Shown here one piece after another: positions 13,037 through 25,164 of a stretch of DNA of 64,000 bases. This DNA is from Solen grandis (Eukaryota; Mollusca; Bivalvia; Adapedonta; Solenidae). The position numbers and the translations under genes are program-made. Position 1 is the stretch's first letter. Every line of letters begins with the position of its first letter. Where the stretch lies: NCBI GenBank assembly GCA_021229015.1, contig CM037787.1, positions 35,787,874-35,851,873 of the forward strand, read 5' to 3'. The notes under the pieces were generated by a model, which was not told the origin of the DNA, made no database searches, and worked only from the letters and a program-made list of their open reading frames with translations.

Positions 13037-14156
13037 TAAAATGACTTCACTTTACATTCTGAACATTTCGATTCAAAAGCTTGCATCCAATAAAGCCGAC
13101 AATTTATGTAAAGATGTTCGCCATTTGAAAAAAGGTCACAGTTATTTGACGAATGAACGAAACGATATCTACAGATATTATAAGGCATATATCTAGAAAA
13201 AAAAAGAATTTCCTCACTATATAGGTCTGTGTTGGTACGTATTGAACATGCCCTCATATGCTATGTACGATACCCTCTTCCCTGGTTCAATCTTATTAAC
13301 CTCTGCTTTCCTTCCTGAAAAAGAGGCCACGATGGGTTTTGCAAAAATGTTTGTGTATCTTGCGTAAGTCATCCTTTTAGAGTTGTATTTGAAAAGATTG
13401 TGGCATGTTTGAGATGATCATTAATAAAATTCAAAAAATATGTGAGAGAAAACATTTCTACACTGATATAAAGGGTGCATGGAATATAGTTTTTTTTATC
13501 GTATGCGCTCGCGATAACACAGCGTTTGCACACTATAGCTATCACGTGCGCACGCGGTGTAAGAAAGATATGGCTACTGCGTACGCACGCAATACAAATA
13601 TACAAAAAAAAATGTCTGGTTCCTTTTATGCTACTGTACATTTCTTTCTAAATAATTATTATAATCAAAATTGGTGCGATTTATCCCCACGTGTCCAGTC
13701 AAACAAATAGATTGTAGTCGGGTCATTTTCTATAATGAAAACTGCAAACCACCAAAGTAAAAGCGTGGAAGTCTGCTACTTTTATAGTCTGCTTGTTTAT
13801 GGTGTCGTTGTCAAACAAACCTTATGTCAGTCATTTTGTAAATAATAGGGCTGCCTAATTACATTACTCACAAAATGAAGTTGCATGATACCACTCTTTT
13901 TCACATTTTTATAACACTGATTCAGGCAGTCCTAGACCTCCGTCACACATTTCATTTGCGGGAAAAATAAGGGCCAATACCAGTACCATTTTGACCACGA
14001 CCGGGCATCAAACAATTGACTACCTGATAGAAAGGTTGATTCTCTAAACATTCGGATGTAAAACAAAAACCTATTGTAAAGTAGTGTTACCTAGGTAATG
14101 CATATGGGGTATCAGGGAAGTGATATTGATCGATCCGCTCATTCTCACGGTCGTAC

Positions 14157-14336
14157 ATTTGCCTGCACATTTGCCTTTTTCAACGTAATTTTCCTTTCCC
14201 GGGGTATCTGGAGGTAGGTTTGTCCAATCATAAACGCACCAGCGTCATACATGCGCTTGTTCTTTGTGATCGCCATGCTAAAGCCAGACTTGTCTTGAAT
14301 TGTCTTCTTCTCTCTTAAAGGGTTGAAATATTGTAC
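14157..14336 (-). CDS. PHM/DBH-like monooxygenase exon 3 (end of N-terminal lobe)
   Basis: Reads VQYFNPLREKKTIQDKSGFS then MAITKNKRMYDAGAFMIGQT and IPRERKITLKK. It matches VHY...DCSGVSVHLT...AGMYLM...IPPGEK of PHM. The third CuH ligand (His in VHY, rat H172) is Gln here. Acceptor attacag. The donor may be at 14156 (gtacga, used here) or 12 bases earlier (gtgcag, exon ending at 14169). Confidence 0.8.
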
Positions 14337-14455
14337 CTGTAATTTTAGGGAGGAAGTTGAAACTTCAACGTTTATTGTATAAAAACGTTTCTCACATACA
14401 GTATTCGGTACCTGTTTACGTACTTGTTTGTGACATAGATTATTTCATCGTCGAA

Positions 14456-14493
14456 TACCCACGGCCGATCGATAGATAATCTAAAGGCCGTGG
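14456..14493. other. Hairpin with 9-bp GC-rich stem
   Basis: CCCACGGCC and GGCCGTGGG separated by about 16 nt of AT-rich loop (gatcgatagataatct). In the intron between monooxygenase exons 2 and 3; function unknown. Confidence 0.6.
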
Positions 14494-15015
14494 GATATTA
14501 CGGCTAAATTTGGTCGTTTTAGGGTGTGTCAAATTGTGCCATTTCACTGGACGCAGCATGTTTTTAAAACAAGGGCAGTTGTATACAGCTGCCGGACGCA
14601 GTCATTTATTTTACTGTTTACTTCCAAGCCTCCGCGCCGAAGAGTGTTGCATTTAAAAGTCGCGTTTTCATTGGTCGAAAATTTAATCAATAACTACTGT
14701 ATTACAACAGTTTACTTGCCTATTTCGCCACGGCATGATGTCATGTAGTGAAACGGTTTTTAACATATACAACCCGTGTGAGATCCAAGGTCGGCCCTGG
14801 TCTGTACATGTATATGATAGGTATTTTGGTTGTCCATCAAGATAGTTTGGTTTTCTACAGGAACTCCGGTTTCGAAGCACACTAAGGACCTAGCAAGTAC
14901 CACAAGCAGAGACAAAGAAATAATTTCGTTAGCGATATCGTTTTATAACAAAATCTTGCAAAATAAATACTTTTAAAATGTTTCGAATATGCATGAAAGT
15001 AATCTATCATTATAC

Positions 15016-15185
15016 CTTCAGTACGCCAAACTTGTAAGCACTACCGCCTGTTCCAACTGGATGGCCACTCTTAGGGCCCATGCACATTCCGTCTGAACGC
15101 CCACTCCAGACGGAAATAAGCTGAGCGCACGTCGTACCTTGGGCCATGAAGCATGGATAGGGCTCGTCTAGATCGGTTAAGCTCC
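15016..15185 (-). CDS. PHM/DBH-like monooxygenase exon 2
   Basis: 56 codons, GSLTDLDEPYPCFMAQGTTC, then AQLISVWSGRSDGMCMGPKS and SAYKFGVLK. It aligns with the PHM block ...CDEGTC...AWARNAP...GSKYFVLQ. The two cysteines seven residues apart match the conserved disulfide partners. Acceptor aaaag, donor aag|gtataa on the minus strand. Confidence 0.84.
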
Positions 15186-16312
15186 CTTTTAAGCAATAAA
15201 ATAATCAACAAAAGATTATTAGTTTCTCAAAAAGGCTTATTTTATATTTAAACTTTAATCTTCAAGCCCTAACAGTACCTACCGGATTTCAACTAAAAAT
15301 ATACGGAAGTCCATACATCGAATTACCTAACAAAAGCTGTGTGGTCATCCAACCTGACGCTCTGGGGCTTGGAAACGGACTTACGTGCTTAACTGCTCCA
15401 AAGAGTTCTTAAAGGACCTTCAAAACAACAGCTTTTTGAATTTCCAGACAAATGATTTACATACGTCCTAATCTAATAGAATTCGATACGAATTGTTTAC
15501 GGTCTACCTTACGGACTTTAATTTATGTGCTTTAAAGGGCCTAAAAACTAATGCTTTGGGACATCATAGTTTTGTCTTCACATACAAATGATTAATTATT
15601 TCCTTACACTTGCTTTACGGACTTAGGTGCAAATGTTAATACATACTTACTTACTTACGGATTTCCATACAAATGCTTTCATACATACTGACGTACTTCC
15701 ATATAATTGTCATAGGATTTCCTTACGGACCTAGTGTGACATACTTCTTTAGCCAAAAATAACCCCCAAAAAACCGACCGACCCCTCTTTTTTAACGACC
15801 GACACTAAAGTGTTTTTATTTTTACCTTTCCGCCTTTAAAAAAATATATCCCCCTTTTTAGCAAAAGTTAGTAAAATAAAATTTAAAAAAAATCCCGACC
15901 TACAGACTCTTTTTTTTATTTGCTGGAGACCTGAAACGGAACTCTATATATATACATGTATGTATTTATTTAGGCCGTGGTAAAATCATAAGTATAGTAC
16001 TTGTGTTTTCTACTGAAAATACCTGAGATACCCCATGCTTACTCAAGCAAAATTCTGCACAGTGTTGAGCACAGGTTATAATTGCTTCGCGTAACGTTTT
16101 GTACACATGTAACAGTAAGTGCTACACTGTGGACTCTAGCAATTGGAGGTGTGTGTGAAGTAGACTACGTTATGTATTATGTCCAGAGTACGAAAAAATG
16201 ACAAAGAGCCTGTGATACTGGTACTGGACTGGTTGAATGAATTATGATACCCACCATTCGATTTTCTCTTTGTCTGTGCTTGGTCACGTGGGAGAACAAG
16301 AGATACACATAC
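15186..16312 (-). other. Intron of temptin/monooxygenase gene
   Basis: No repeat of the named families and no extra exon recognised; short frames at 16136-16419 overlap the adjacent exon in the wrong frame. Confidence 0.55.
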
Positions 16313-16489
16313 CTGAACAACCAAACAGCATCATCTCTATGGCGTAGCTTGTGTCTATACTGGGAAGTGCTGCAATCATGTGGAAGTCCCCGTCCGTAGG
16401 ATACTGGAACTTCATGCACCGGTATTCGGACTGATTCGGTTCTAAGGTAATGTCCTGACCTGTCATTTGAACTGTCCGTCTTTCCACAC
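16313..16489 (-). CDS. PHM/DBH-like monooxygenase exon 1 (CuH-site region)
   Basis: Encodes VERRTVQMTGQDITLEPN, then SEYRCMKFQYPTDGDFHM and IDTSYAIEMMLFGCSG. It aligns with the PHM core in which a Cys precedes the strand (YFCMS) and the segment ends in HHMLLFGC. The FGC cysteine and the upstream RC cysteine are kept, but the HisHis pair that binds CuH (rat H107/H108) reads IleGlu. Acceptor catccag, donor cag|gtatgt on the minus strand. Confidence 0.85.
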
Positions 16490-17629
16490 CTGGATGGTCA
16501 AAACAAATAAAAAAATTACAAACAATTTTCTCACACTTGAAATCATTTCTATATCGCATAAAATCATAATCGTGTGATATGCCCAATACTTCAGCAAATA
16601 ACTATCAAAGTAAATGAGAATAAAAATCCCACGGCATATTGTGAGGTACAACAGAATTGTACTTTACGTAGTAGAATCATATTGTATATCTAGTGTCATG
16701 AATATCGAGACTTATTATGCATCATGGTATTCGGCTAATCGATTCTCAGTTATTGCCATTTTACTGTCTTTCAAACACTAAGTTGGCTATGGCAATAGCT
16801 CTCATTTTACCGATTTCCCTTTTTCGTTGGAAAATAAAGGCAGTCAGTCCTCTTAAAAGTAATATATTACAACTGATCAAACAGCTCCTAATTGAAAAGA
16901 AAATATAAATTTAACTAAGAAATCATCTTCAAAGCGTGATAGGTTGTAAGGATTCAAGCGAAGAAACGCAGTAGTTACTGAGTTTAGAGAGATCTTGTTC
17001 ATTGGTATCTTTTTCCAAATTAAAGATTTTAGAACTTATATCTTTATTGTAAAAAGGGTAATTGCGATGAAAAGGAATTATAAATAAATAGAAAAGGAAG
17101 CTTTCCTGCTACTTGAATGCCACAAAGTGAACACAATATATCATAACAGAGGATGCCGGCACATCTTTTTTTTTCTTTCTTTTTTTTTGGGGGGGGGGGG
17201 GGGTCTTTCAATTTTTTTTTTTTTTTGGCCAGCCAAGCTAGTGTCGCAAATATTAACAAACGTGTGTAAGAATAACGCTCTGAACTGTTCGCAACTGTTC
17301 GAGCATTCGGTTCCCTGCTTTCATTCTACACACTACGATACATCAGGGATACTAACGCTAACAGTAGCGACTGTTACTGGTAACATTAATAAAACAATTG
17401 ATAATACTATCAGCTAGACTTGGGGATTGTATAGATTGTTTTAGAATTTCAGTTTCACCAATAGATCAATCTCAGTATTTACGTATAAGTCAAGTGTTTC
17501 GTTTGATGTCTGCAGCGGGTATTGCTCATTCTGGTTATCATTTGCACTGATATTCTAAGTATTTAAGTTTTACCTAGCGGTATATTCAAGGCAGGAACAC
17601 CCACTTTTAAATACTCTACTGTACTTTAC
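16490..17629 (-). other. Intron of temptin/monooxygenase gene
   Basis: Holds a poly-T/poly-G tract (17165-17226) that creates spurious low-complexity frames; otherwise nothing recognised. Confidence 0.55.
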
Positions 17630-17734
17630 CTTCTTCCGACACAGCTTCACACCGGAACTCCAAGTCCCCACAACTGGGACTCTGGGACTTTGTGTTGTTC
17701 TTACAAGCGTCGGAATCTAACGGTTCACAAATAC
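17630..17734 (-). CDS. Cys-rich linker exon between temptin and monooxygenase domains
   Basis: 34 codons, ICEPLDSDACKNNTKSQSPS then CGDLEFRCEAVSEE. Four cysteines suggest an extracellular disulfide-bonded segment. With the flanking exons it reads THPG|ICEP and SEEG|VERRT. Acceptor ttaag, donor g|gtaaag on the minus strand; phase 1 at both borders fits both neighbours. Confidence 0.78.
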
Positions 17735-17817
17735 CTTAAAAATAAGTTGTTGTTTTTTAAGGGATAGTTAATGCAAACTATAGACCAGGCATTTGGACAC
17801 GACAATGATAAAGAAAA

Positions 17818-20800
17818 CTAGACTTCTTTTGTTCTGGACAAAAGAAAGGGCTTTCTGCACTTCAAACCATGTCAAACCTGATCATACTTATTTTATTTTC
17901 TGAAATACACCATCTTTAAAAATTGAAGGAAATCCGTCCCGAATTGACAGCTGTAGAGTGCAAACATAAATTAAAAGCAGAGGAAATCTGTGATGTCATA
18001 TAACATAATTAAAATTTTAAAGTCATTGCATTCAAAAGGGAATATGTGGCTTTGTTTTCAGTTATAATTTCATAATGCTAATTTTTCCAGAACCATCTTT
18101 AAGATAACTACAATAATATTCAATCTTCGTGTTCTGCAAGGGAATGAAGTATCACTAGTCCTCTTAACATGTTAAAAAGGTATACAAGAATACCAACTGG
18201 GATCAACTGCAGAAGCACAAGGATTTTTTTTTGATTTTTTTCCAGAAATTCTGACTTTCATGCAACTATGATGTCCGATTTTAAAAACCCAGGTATGGTT
18301 AGAAAGGTCTTTTGAATTCAAACATGTACTTACTTTAGGTTTAAACCTATTTGTTTTTGCGATATATCAAGTTATTCCTCCCCCCAAAAAGGCAAAAATC
18401 GGCAAAAAGATATTCATGTCAACTACTACCATTCGACAAATAACTTAATACACTGCACTGCATCATGATAAAAAAATTGTTCTTTATGATATTTTCAACA
18501 AGAGGGCCAAGGTGGCCCTAAAGACTCTCACCTGAGAAAAACTGTTATCATTGCCTGTAGAAGTTATTAAATTATAGCATAGTTGTACTGAAGACATAAT
18601 CCATCAGATTATTTATAATTCCACGAACTAAAGAGAGCCTGTTGTCGAAATTTGAAGTCAAACTTGACTCAAAAAATATGGCTTAAAACACACAAATTTA
18701 AACATCAAAAGGGGCATAACTCCTGACCTAATTGGCAGATCAGCCATTATCGAACTTGGCAGAAAGAATATGGCTATATACATTGTTCTAAAGTTTAAAG
18801 ATGATTGCTTAAGAAATGAAGATGTTAGAGTGCAAAGTGACAATCTAGTTTTTTCAATATTAAAAGGGGCATAACTCCTGACCTAATAGGCCGATATCAG
18901 CCATAATCGGACTTGACCAAGAATTTATGGTAATAAACATTGTTATAAAGTTTGAAGTTGATTACTTAAGAAATGAAGATGCTAGAGTGCAAACAAACTA
19001 ATTGTGGACGACGGACGGCGGATTGACGGACAGGCGGACGGACAATGGACATTCATCGATTCTTATAGCTCATCTTTAGCACATGTGCTCAGGTGAGCTT
19101 AGAATTAATTGTTTCTTAGAAAAAGCAATCAAGTGATTAGGACTAATTGCAGAAGTGCATGAAAGAACGGTATAAATTATTTTTTATTCTTTTAACTTCC
19201 TTATATGATGTCCAATTTTAAAAAAGAAAGGCCTTTATATTTCCAACATTTCACTTGTTTCATGTTTCAACTTTTCTGTTACGTGTTCTGAGATATAGAA
19301 GTTATTTTTCAAAGAAACGGCAAAAAATCGGCAAAACGATGTTCATGTCTATTATTGCCCTTCGACAAATAACTTTATAATTAATGGCCCGATCATTAAA
19401 ATCTGCATACCATTAGAACCGCATTGCATCACGCTAATAATACTGTTCTCTATGTTATTTTCAAAAGTTAATAGTTTCTTAGAAAAAAACAATAAATGAT
19501 AGGACTAACTGCAGAAATGCATGAAAGAACGGTTTAAATGACTTCTTATTTCTTATCTAACTTCCTTATAGGATGTCCGATGTCCAATTTTAAAACGCTA
19601 GGTACCATTAGAAAGGCCTTTAAATTTCCAACATTTCACGTGTTTCATGTTTCAACTTTTCTATTACGGGTTTTGAGATATAAGAAGTATTTTTCAAGAA
19701 AACGGCAAAAGTCGGCAAAAAGATGTTCATGTCTATTATTGCCTTTCGACAAATAACTTTATAATTTATGGTCCGATCATTAAAATCTGCATATCATTAG
19801 AACCGCATTACATCATGCAAAAAAAAAAAAATGTTCTATATGTTATTTAAAAAAAAAAAAATAGTTTCTTCGAAAAAAGGAATCAAGTGATCGGGACTTA
19901 CTGCGGGAGTGCATGAAAGAACGGTTTTACTGAATTCTTATTTTTCATGTAACTTCCTTATATTACGTCCAATTTTAAAAAGCTAGGTACCGTTAGAAAG
20001 GTCTTTTGATTTCCCACAATTCACTCGCTTCATAATTGTATGTATCTTTAAACACGGGCGGTTAAACCTTGAGCACACGGCAAAAATCGGGATAATTATG
20101 TTCATATCGTTTTTGTTTTTCCTTATAACTGAATGAATATTAGGTCAATCTTTAAAATTTAAACACCAAAAGAACGGCCGGGCATTGATCTACAAATTAT
20201 ATTCATACTCTTATTAACAAAAATCAATAATTATCGAGATATAAGTAGTTAAGTGCGCTTAGGGTTGCAGCATTTTTGTTTTTCTGCAATATCTAACTGA
20301 TTCAACCCCGATCTTCAAAAACTATATGTCGTCTGAAAGGCATTTCAAAGCACTACAAATTATACGCATAGTGTCTCGATAAAATATTTTTCGTTTTTGA
20401 GATATTTAAGGCCGAAGAAAAAACGATAATTGACATGTGACCTTGACCTTAGCTATTTTCCGGAACCGGAAGTGACTGATGACAATAAGAGGCTATGTTG
20501 CACCTTCAATGAAAATTTTATGCAAATCGGTCAAAAACTTTGTCTTCCAGTGCTAAAAAACCGTATATTTTGGATAAAAAATTTGATAACGCGTCATGAC
20601 GTCATTTTACGTCATACGACGTCAATCTTCTCAGAACTGAAAGAAATCAATAGGACACATATTCTTCCAAATTTCATGTTTCTAGCTTATCTGAGTGCTT
20701 CGTAATACTTCAATACATTTTCTGGTCCAAAGTTCGAAACTTGGTTCAGCCATAGATCCTTGATCTTTTCAAATATTGCAAAACGTATATAATCCTGCAC

Positions 20801-21059
20801 AACAAGAACATAATATATACATTCTGTGAAAAAATCAAGTAAATCGGTCCAATCATGACGGCTGTAGAGCTCGAACAAGCTTTTGTAGCTTTTTTCAGCC
20901 CTGACGTCATGTGACGTCACATGAAGAAAAAAATTATGACGATCAAAAGCGCCAAAGTCACTGTGCATACTATTAAAATTTCATGCTGCTAGCTCATCGG
21001 CAACCTGTTTTAATTTGAACCTCAAAAGGAAGAAAAAAGTAGAATAATAATAATAATAA
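17818..21059. mobile_element. Large hairpin-ended repeat G, copy 1
   Basis: Starts CTAGACTTCTTTTGTTCTGG, with a stem against ACAAAAGAAAG, then GGGCTTTCTGC. Ends in gaagaaaaaagtagaat followed by an (AAT)n tract. It contains three diverged ~370-bp units (catgaaagaacgg...cttccttat...caaataactttataattaatgg...gcattgcatcatgc) and an inserted B-family element (18498-19099). Non-coding; sits in the 11.3-kb intron of the temptin/monooxygenase gene. On the minus strand the end would be a hairpin followed by CTAG, as in Helitrons, which is only suggestive. Confidence 0.65.
18498..19099 (-). mobile_element. Hairpin-ended element B1
   Basis: Minus-strand orientation. Left border ACAAGAGGGCCAAGGTGGCC (GGGCC/GGCCC hairpin) then ACTCTCACCTGAG; right border GCACATGTGCTCAGGTGAGC. 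Interior has repeated ~140-bp units (ataactcctgacctaat...caaacaaac) and a ggacggcggattgacgg tract. Lies within repeat G copy 1. Confidence 0.75.
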
Positions 21060-21797
21060 CTAGACTTCTTTTGTTCTGGACAAAAGAAAGGGCTTTCTGC
21101 ACATCACACCATGTCAAACCTGATCATACTTATTTTATTTTCTGAAATACAACATCTTTAAAAATTGAAGGAAATCCTTCCCGAATTGACAGCTGTAGAG
21201 TGCAAACATAAATGAATAGCAGAGGAAATCTGTGATGTCATATAACATAATTTAAATTTTAAAGTCATTGCATTCAAAAGGGAATATGTGGCTTTGTTTT
21301 CAGTTATAATTTCATAATGCTAATTTTTCCAGAACCATCTTTAAAATAACTACAATAATATTCAATCTTCGTGTTCTGCAAGGGAATGAAGTATCACTAG
21401 TCCTCTTAACATGCTAAAAAGGTATACAAGATTCCTTTTCTACGAAATATCAACTAGGATCAACTGCAGAAGCACAAGGATTTTTTTTCTTTTTTTTTCT
21501 CAGAAATTCTTACTTTAGGGAATGAAGTATCACTAGTCCTCTTAACATGCTAAAAAGGTATGGTTAGAAAGGTCTTCTGAATTCAAACATGTACTTACTT
21601 CAGGTTTAAACCTATCTGTTTTTGCGATATATAAAGTTATTCCTCCCCAAAAAGGCAAAAATCGGCGAAAAGATATCCATGTCAACTACTACCATTCGAC
21701 AAATAACTTAATTATTAATGGACAAATTATTAAGATCTGCATAGCATTAGAACCGCACTGCATCATGATAAAAATATTGTTCTTTATGATATTTTCA

Positions 21798-22198
21798 ACA
21801 AGAGGGCCAAGGTGGCCCTAAAGACTCTCACCTGAGAAAAACTGTTATCATTGCCTGTAGAAGTTATTAAATTATAGCATAGTTGTACTGAAGACATAAT
21901 CCATCAGATTATTTATAATTCCACGAAGTAAAGAGAGCCTGTTGTCGAAATTTGAAGTCAAACTTGACTCAAAAAGTATGGCTTAAAACACACAAATTAA
22001 ACATTGACAAGATTTTATGGTAATAAACATTGTTGTAAAGTTTGAAGTTGATTACTTAAGAAATGAAGATGCTAGAGTGCAAACAAACTAATTGTGGACG
22101 ACGGACGGACGGCGGATTGACGGACGGACGGACGGACGGACAATGGACATTCATCGATTCTTATAGCTCATCTTGAGCACATGTGCTCAGGTGAGCTT
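21798..22198 (-). mobile_element. Hairpin-ended element B2 (shortened orthologue of B1)
   Basis: Occupies the same position in repeat G copy 2 as B1 does in copy 1, with identical borders but about 200 bp less interior. The shared position shows that the insertion predates the tandem duplication. Confidence 0.75.
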
Positions 22199-22218
22199 AG
22201 AATTAATTGTTTCTTAGA

Positions 22219-23203
22219 ACAAGAGGCCCATGATGGCCCTAAATCGCTCACCTGAGATAAATAGGTTGACCCAAGGAACATCTGTACCAATTTATTTTAA
22301 AATCTCGCCAGTAATTTTGAAGGAGATGATTTTTAAAGTTTTCTTTTTTTTTGTTGCCATGGCAACCAGAGTTCTACATGGATCAAGTTTATTTTAGCAA
22401 CTTTTGTAAAGGTTGACCCAAGAATCATCCTGCCAAGTTTAATCAAATTCTGTCCAGTGGTTTCAGAGGAGATGTTGTTTAAAGGTTTCTCAATATACAT
22501 ATAAGGCAAATAAGCCCCGCACCTGGCGGCCATGTTTTTTTACGGATCGAAATAATTTTAGCAACTTTGGTAGAGGTTGACCCAAGGAACATGTACCAAT
22601 TTATTTTAAAATCTGGTCAGTAGTTTTGAAGAAGATGATTTTTAAAGTTTTCTTTTTTTTCTTTTTGTTGCCATGGCAACCAGAGTTCTACATGGATCAA
22701 GTTTATTTTAGCAACTTTTGTGAAGGTTGACCCAAGGATCATCCCTGCCAAGTATAATCAAATTCTGTCTAGTGGTTTCAGAGGAGATGTTAAAAGTTTC
22801 TCTATATACATAAAGGCAAATAAGCCCCGCACCTGGCGGCCATGTTTTTTTACGGATCGGAATAATTTTAGCAACTTGGTAGAGGTTGACCCAAGGAACA
22901 TCTGTACCAATTTATTTTAAAATCTGGCAGTATTTTGAAGAAGATGATTTTTAAAGTTTTCATTTTTTTGTTGCCATGGCAACTAGAGTTCTACATGGAT
23001 CAAGTTTATTTTAGCAACTTTTGTGAAGGTTGACCCAAGGATCATCCCTGCCAAGTTTCATTAAATTCTGTCCAGCGTTTAGAGGAGATGTCGTTAAAGC
23101 AATGTTGACGACGGACGACGCACGACGACGACGGACGACGCACGACGACGGACGCAGGGCGATCACAAAGCTCACCTTGAGCAATTTGTGCTCAGGTGAG
23201 CTC
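22219..23203 (-). mobile_element. Hairpin-ended element B3 (with known empty site)
   Basis: Borders ACAAGAGGCCCATGATGGCC and GTGCTCAGGTGAGCTC. Interior is three ~300-bp units (gttgacccaaggaacat...gttgccatggcaac...gatcaagtttattttagcaac...cctggcggccatg), then a gacgacggacgacgc tract. The matching site in copy 1 (about 19128-19133) is uninterrupted, which fixes the insertion ends to within a base. Confidence 0.8.
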
Positions 23204-25164
23204 AAAAGCAATCAAGTGATTAGGACAATGCAGAAGTGCATGAAAGAACGGTATAAATTAATGTTTATTTCTCATCTAACTTCCTTATATGATGTCCAAT
23301 TTTAAAAAAGAAAGGCCTTTATATTTCCAACTTTCACTTGTTTCATGTTTCAACTTTTCTGTTACGTGTTCTGAGATATAGAAAGTTATTTTTCAAAGAA
23401 ACGGCAAAAAATCGGCAAAACGATGTTCATGTCTATTATTGCCCTTCGACAAATAACTTTATAATTAATGGTCCGATCATTAAAATCTGCATACCATTAG
23501 AACCGCATTGCATCATGCAAAAAAAAAATGTTCTTTATGTTATTTTCAAAAATTAATAGTTTCTTAGAAAAGAACAATTAAATGATAGGGACTAACTGCA
23601 AAAATGCATGAAAGAACGGTTTTAATGACTTCTTATTTCTTATCTAACTTCCTTATAGGATGCCCGATGTTCAATTTTAAAACGCTAGGTACATTCGAAA
23701 GGCCTTTAAATTTCCAACATTTCACGTGTTTCATGTTTCAACTTTTCTATTACGGGTTTTGAGATATAGAAAGTTATTTATCAAGAACACGGCAAAAGTC
23801 GGCAAAAAGATGTTCATGTCTATTATTGCCTTTCGACAAATAACTTTATGATTTATGGTCCGATCATTAAAATCTGCATATCATTAGAACCGCATTACAT
23901 CATGCAAAAGAAATTAAAAATGCTCTTTATGTTATTTTAAAAAAATTAATAGTTTCTTCGAAAAAAGGAATCAAGTTATCGGGACTTACTGCGGGAGTGC
24001 ATGAAAGAACGGTTTTACTGAATTCTTATTTTTCATGTAACTTCCTTATATTACGTCCAATTTTAAAAAGCTAGGTATCGTTAGAAAGGTCTTTTGATTT
24101 CCCACAATTCACTCGCTTCATAATTGTATGTATCTTTAAACACTTTGTAGATACGGGCGGTTAAACCTTGAGCACACGGCAAAAATCGGGGATAAATATG
24201 TTCATATCGTTTTGTTTTTCCTTATAACTTAATGAATATTAGGTCAATCTTTAAAATTTAAACAACAAAAGAACGGCTGGGCATTAATCTACAAATTATA
24301 TTCATACTCTTATTAACAAAAATCAATAATTATCGAGATATAAGTAGTTAAGTGCGCTTAGGGTTGCAGCATTTTGGTTTTTCTGCAATAACTCAACTTA
24401 TTCAACCCCGATCTTCAAAAACTATATATCGTTTGAAAGGCATTTCAAAGCACTACAAATTATACGCATAGTGTCTCGATAAAATATTTTTCGTTTTTGA
24501 GATATTTAAGGCCGAAGAAAAAACCGAAAATTGACATGTGACCTTGACCTTAGCTTTTTTCCGGAAGCGGAAGTGACTGTTGACAATAAGAGGCTATGTT
24601 GCACCTTCAGTGAAAATTTTATGCAAATCGGTCAAAAACTTTGTCTTCCAGTGCTAAAAAACCGTATATTTTGGATAAAAAATTTGATAACGCGTCATGA
24701 CGTCATTTTACGTCATACGACGTCAATCTTCTCAGAACTGAAAGAAATCAATAGGACACATATTCTGTCCAAATTTCATGTTTGTAGCTTATCTGATGGC
24801 TTCGTAATGCTTAAATAAATTTTCAGGTCCAAAGTTCGAAACTTGGTTCAGCCATAGATCCTTGGTCTTTTTGAATGTTGCAAAACGTATATAATCCTGC
24901 ACAACAAGAACATAATATATACATTCTGTGAAAAAATCAATTAAATCGGTCCAATCATGACGGCTGTAGAGCGCGAACAAACTTTTGTAGCTTTTTTCAG
25001 CCCTGACGTCATGTGACGTCACATGAAGAAAAAAAATATGACGATCAAAAGCGCCAAAGTCACTGTACATACTATTAAAATTTCAAGCTGCTAGCTCATC
25101 GGCAACCTGTTTTAATTTGAACCTCAAAAGGAAGAAAAAAGTAGAATAATAATAATAATAATAA

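Larger units (their letters stand above)
12207..14156. other. Unassigned stretch where the missing 3' exons of the monooxygenase gene are expected
   Basis: Contains a 100-N gap and a GAT/AT microsatellite. The C-terminal lobe (HTH copper motif) of the minus-strand gene should lie in this direction, but no frame with it was found. It may be further on, inside the gap, or lost. Confidence 0.5.
21060..25164. mobile_element. Large hairpin-ended repeat G, copy 2 (tandem duplicate)
   Basis: Same start, same end and same internal order as copy 1, joined head to tail through the AAT tract at 21045-21058. It carries the same B insertion at the same place (21798-22198, internally shortened) plus one more B element (22219-23203) absent from copy 1. 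Copy 2 also has a ~44-bp direct repeat (21381 and 21519) not seen in copy 1. Confidence 0.7.

Noticed and set aside
13260..13340. Possible further monooxygenase exon on the minus strand
   Set aside because: A splice-like acceptor exists, but the peptide (AEVNKIEPGKRVSYIAYEG) does not match the expected C-terminal lobe.
16136..16324. Minus-strand peptide containing THTS, reminiscent of the monooxygenase HTH copper motif
   Set aside because: No surrounding PHM/DBH similarity, and it lies in the intron between N-lobe exons, so it is in the wrong order.
17044..17417. Low-complexity frames around poly-T/poly-G
   Set aside because: Homopolymer artefact; likely also a sequencing-error hotspot.
22333..23211. 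Short open frames within B3 and the related frames in 62300-63227
   Set aside because: Same repeat unit read on opposite strands; no start, splice or family evidence.
20430..25070. Two pairs of similar 91-95 aa open frames in both G copies
   Set aside because: Similarity is explained by the tandem duplication of non-coding repeat; no family motif, and the opposite strand is equally open.
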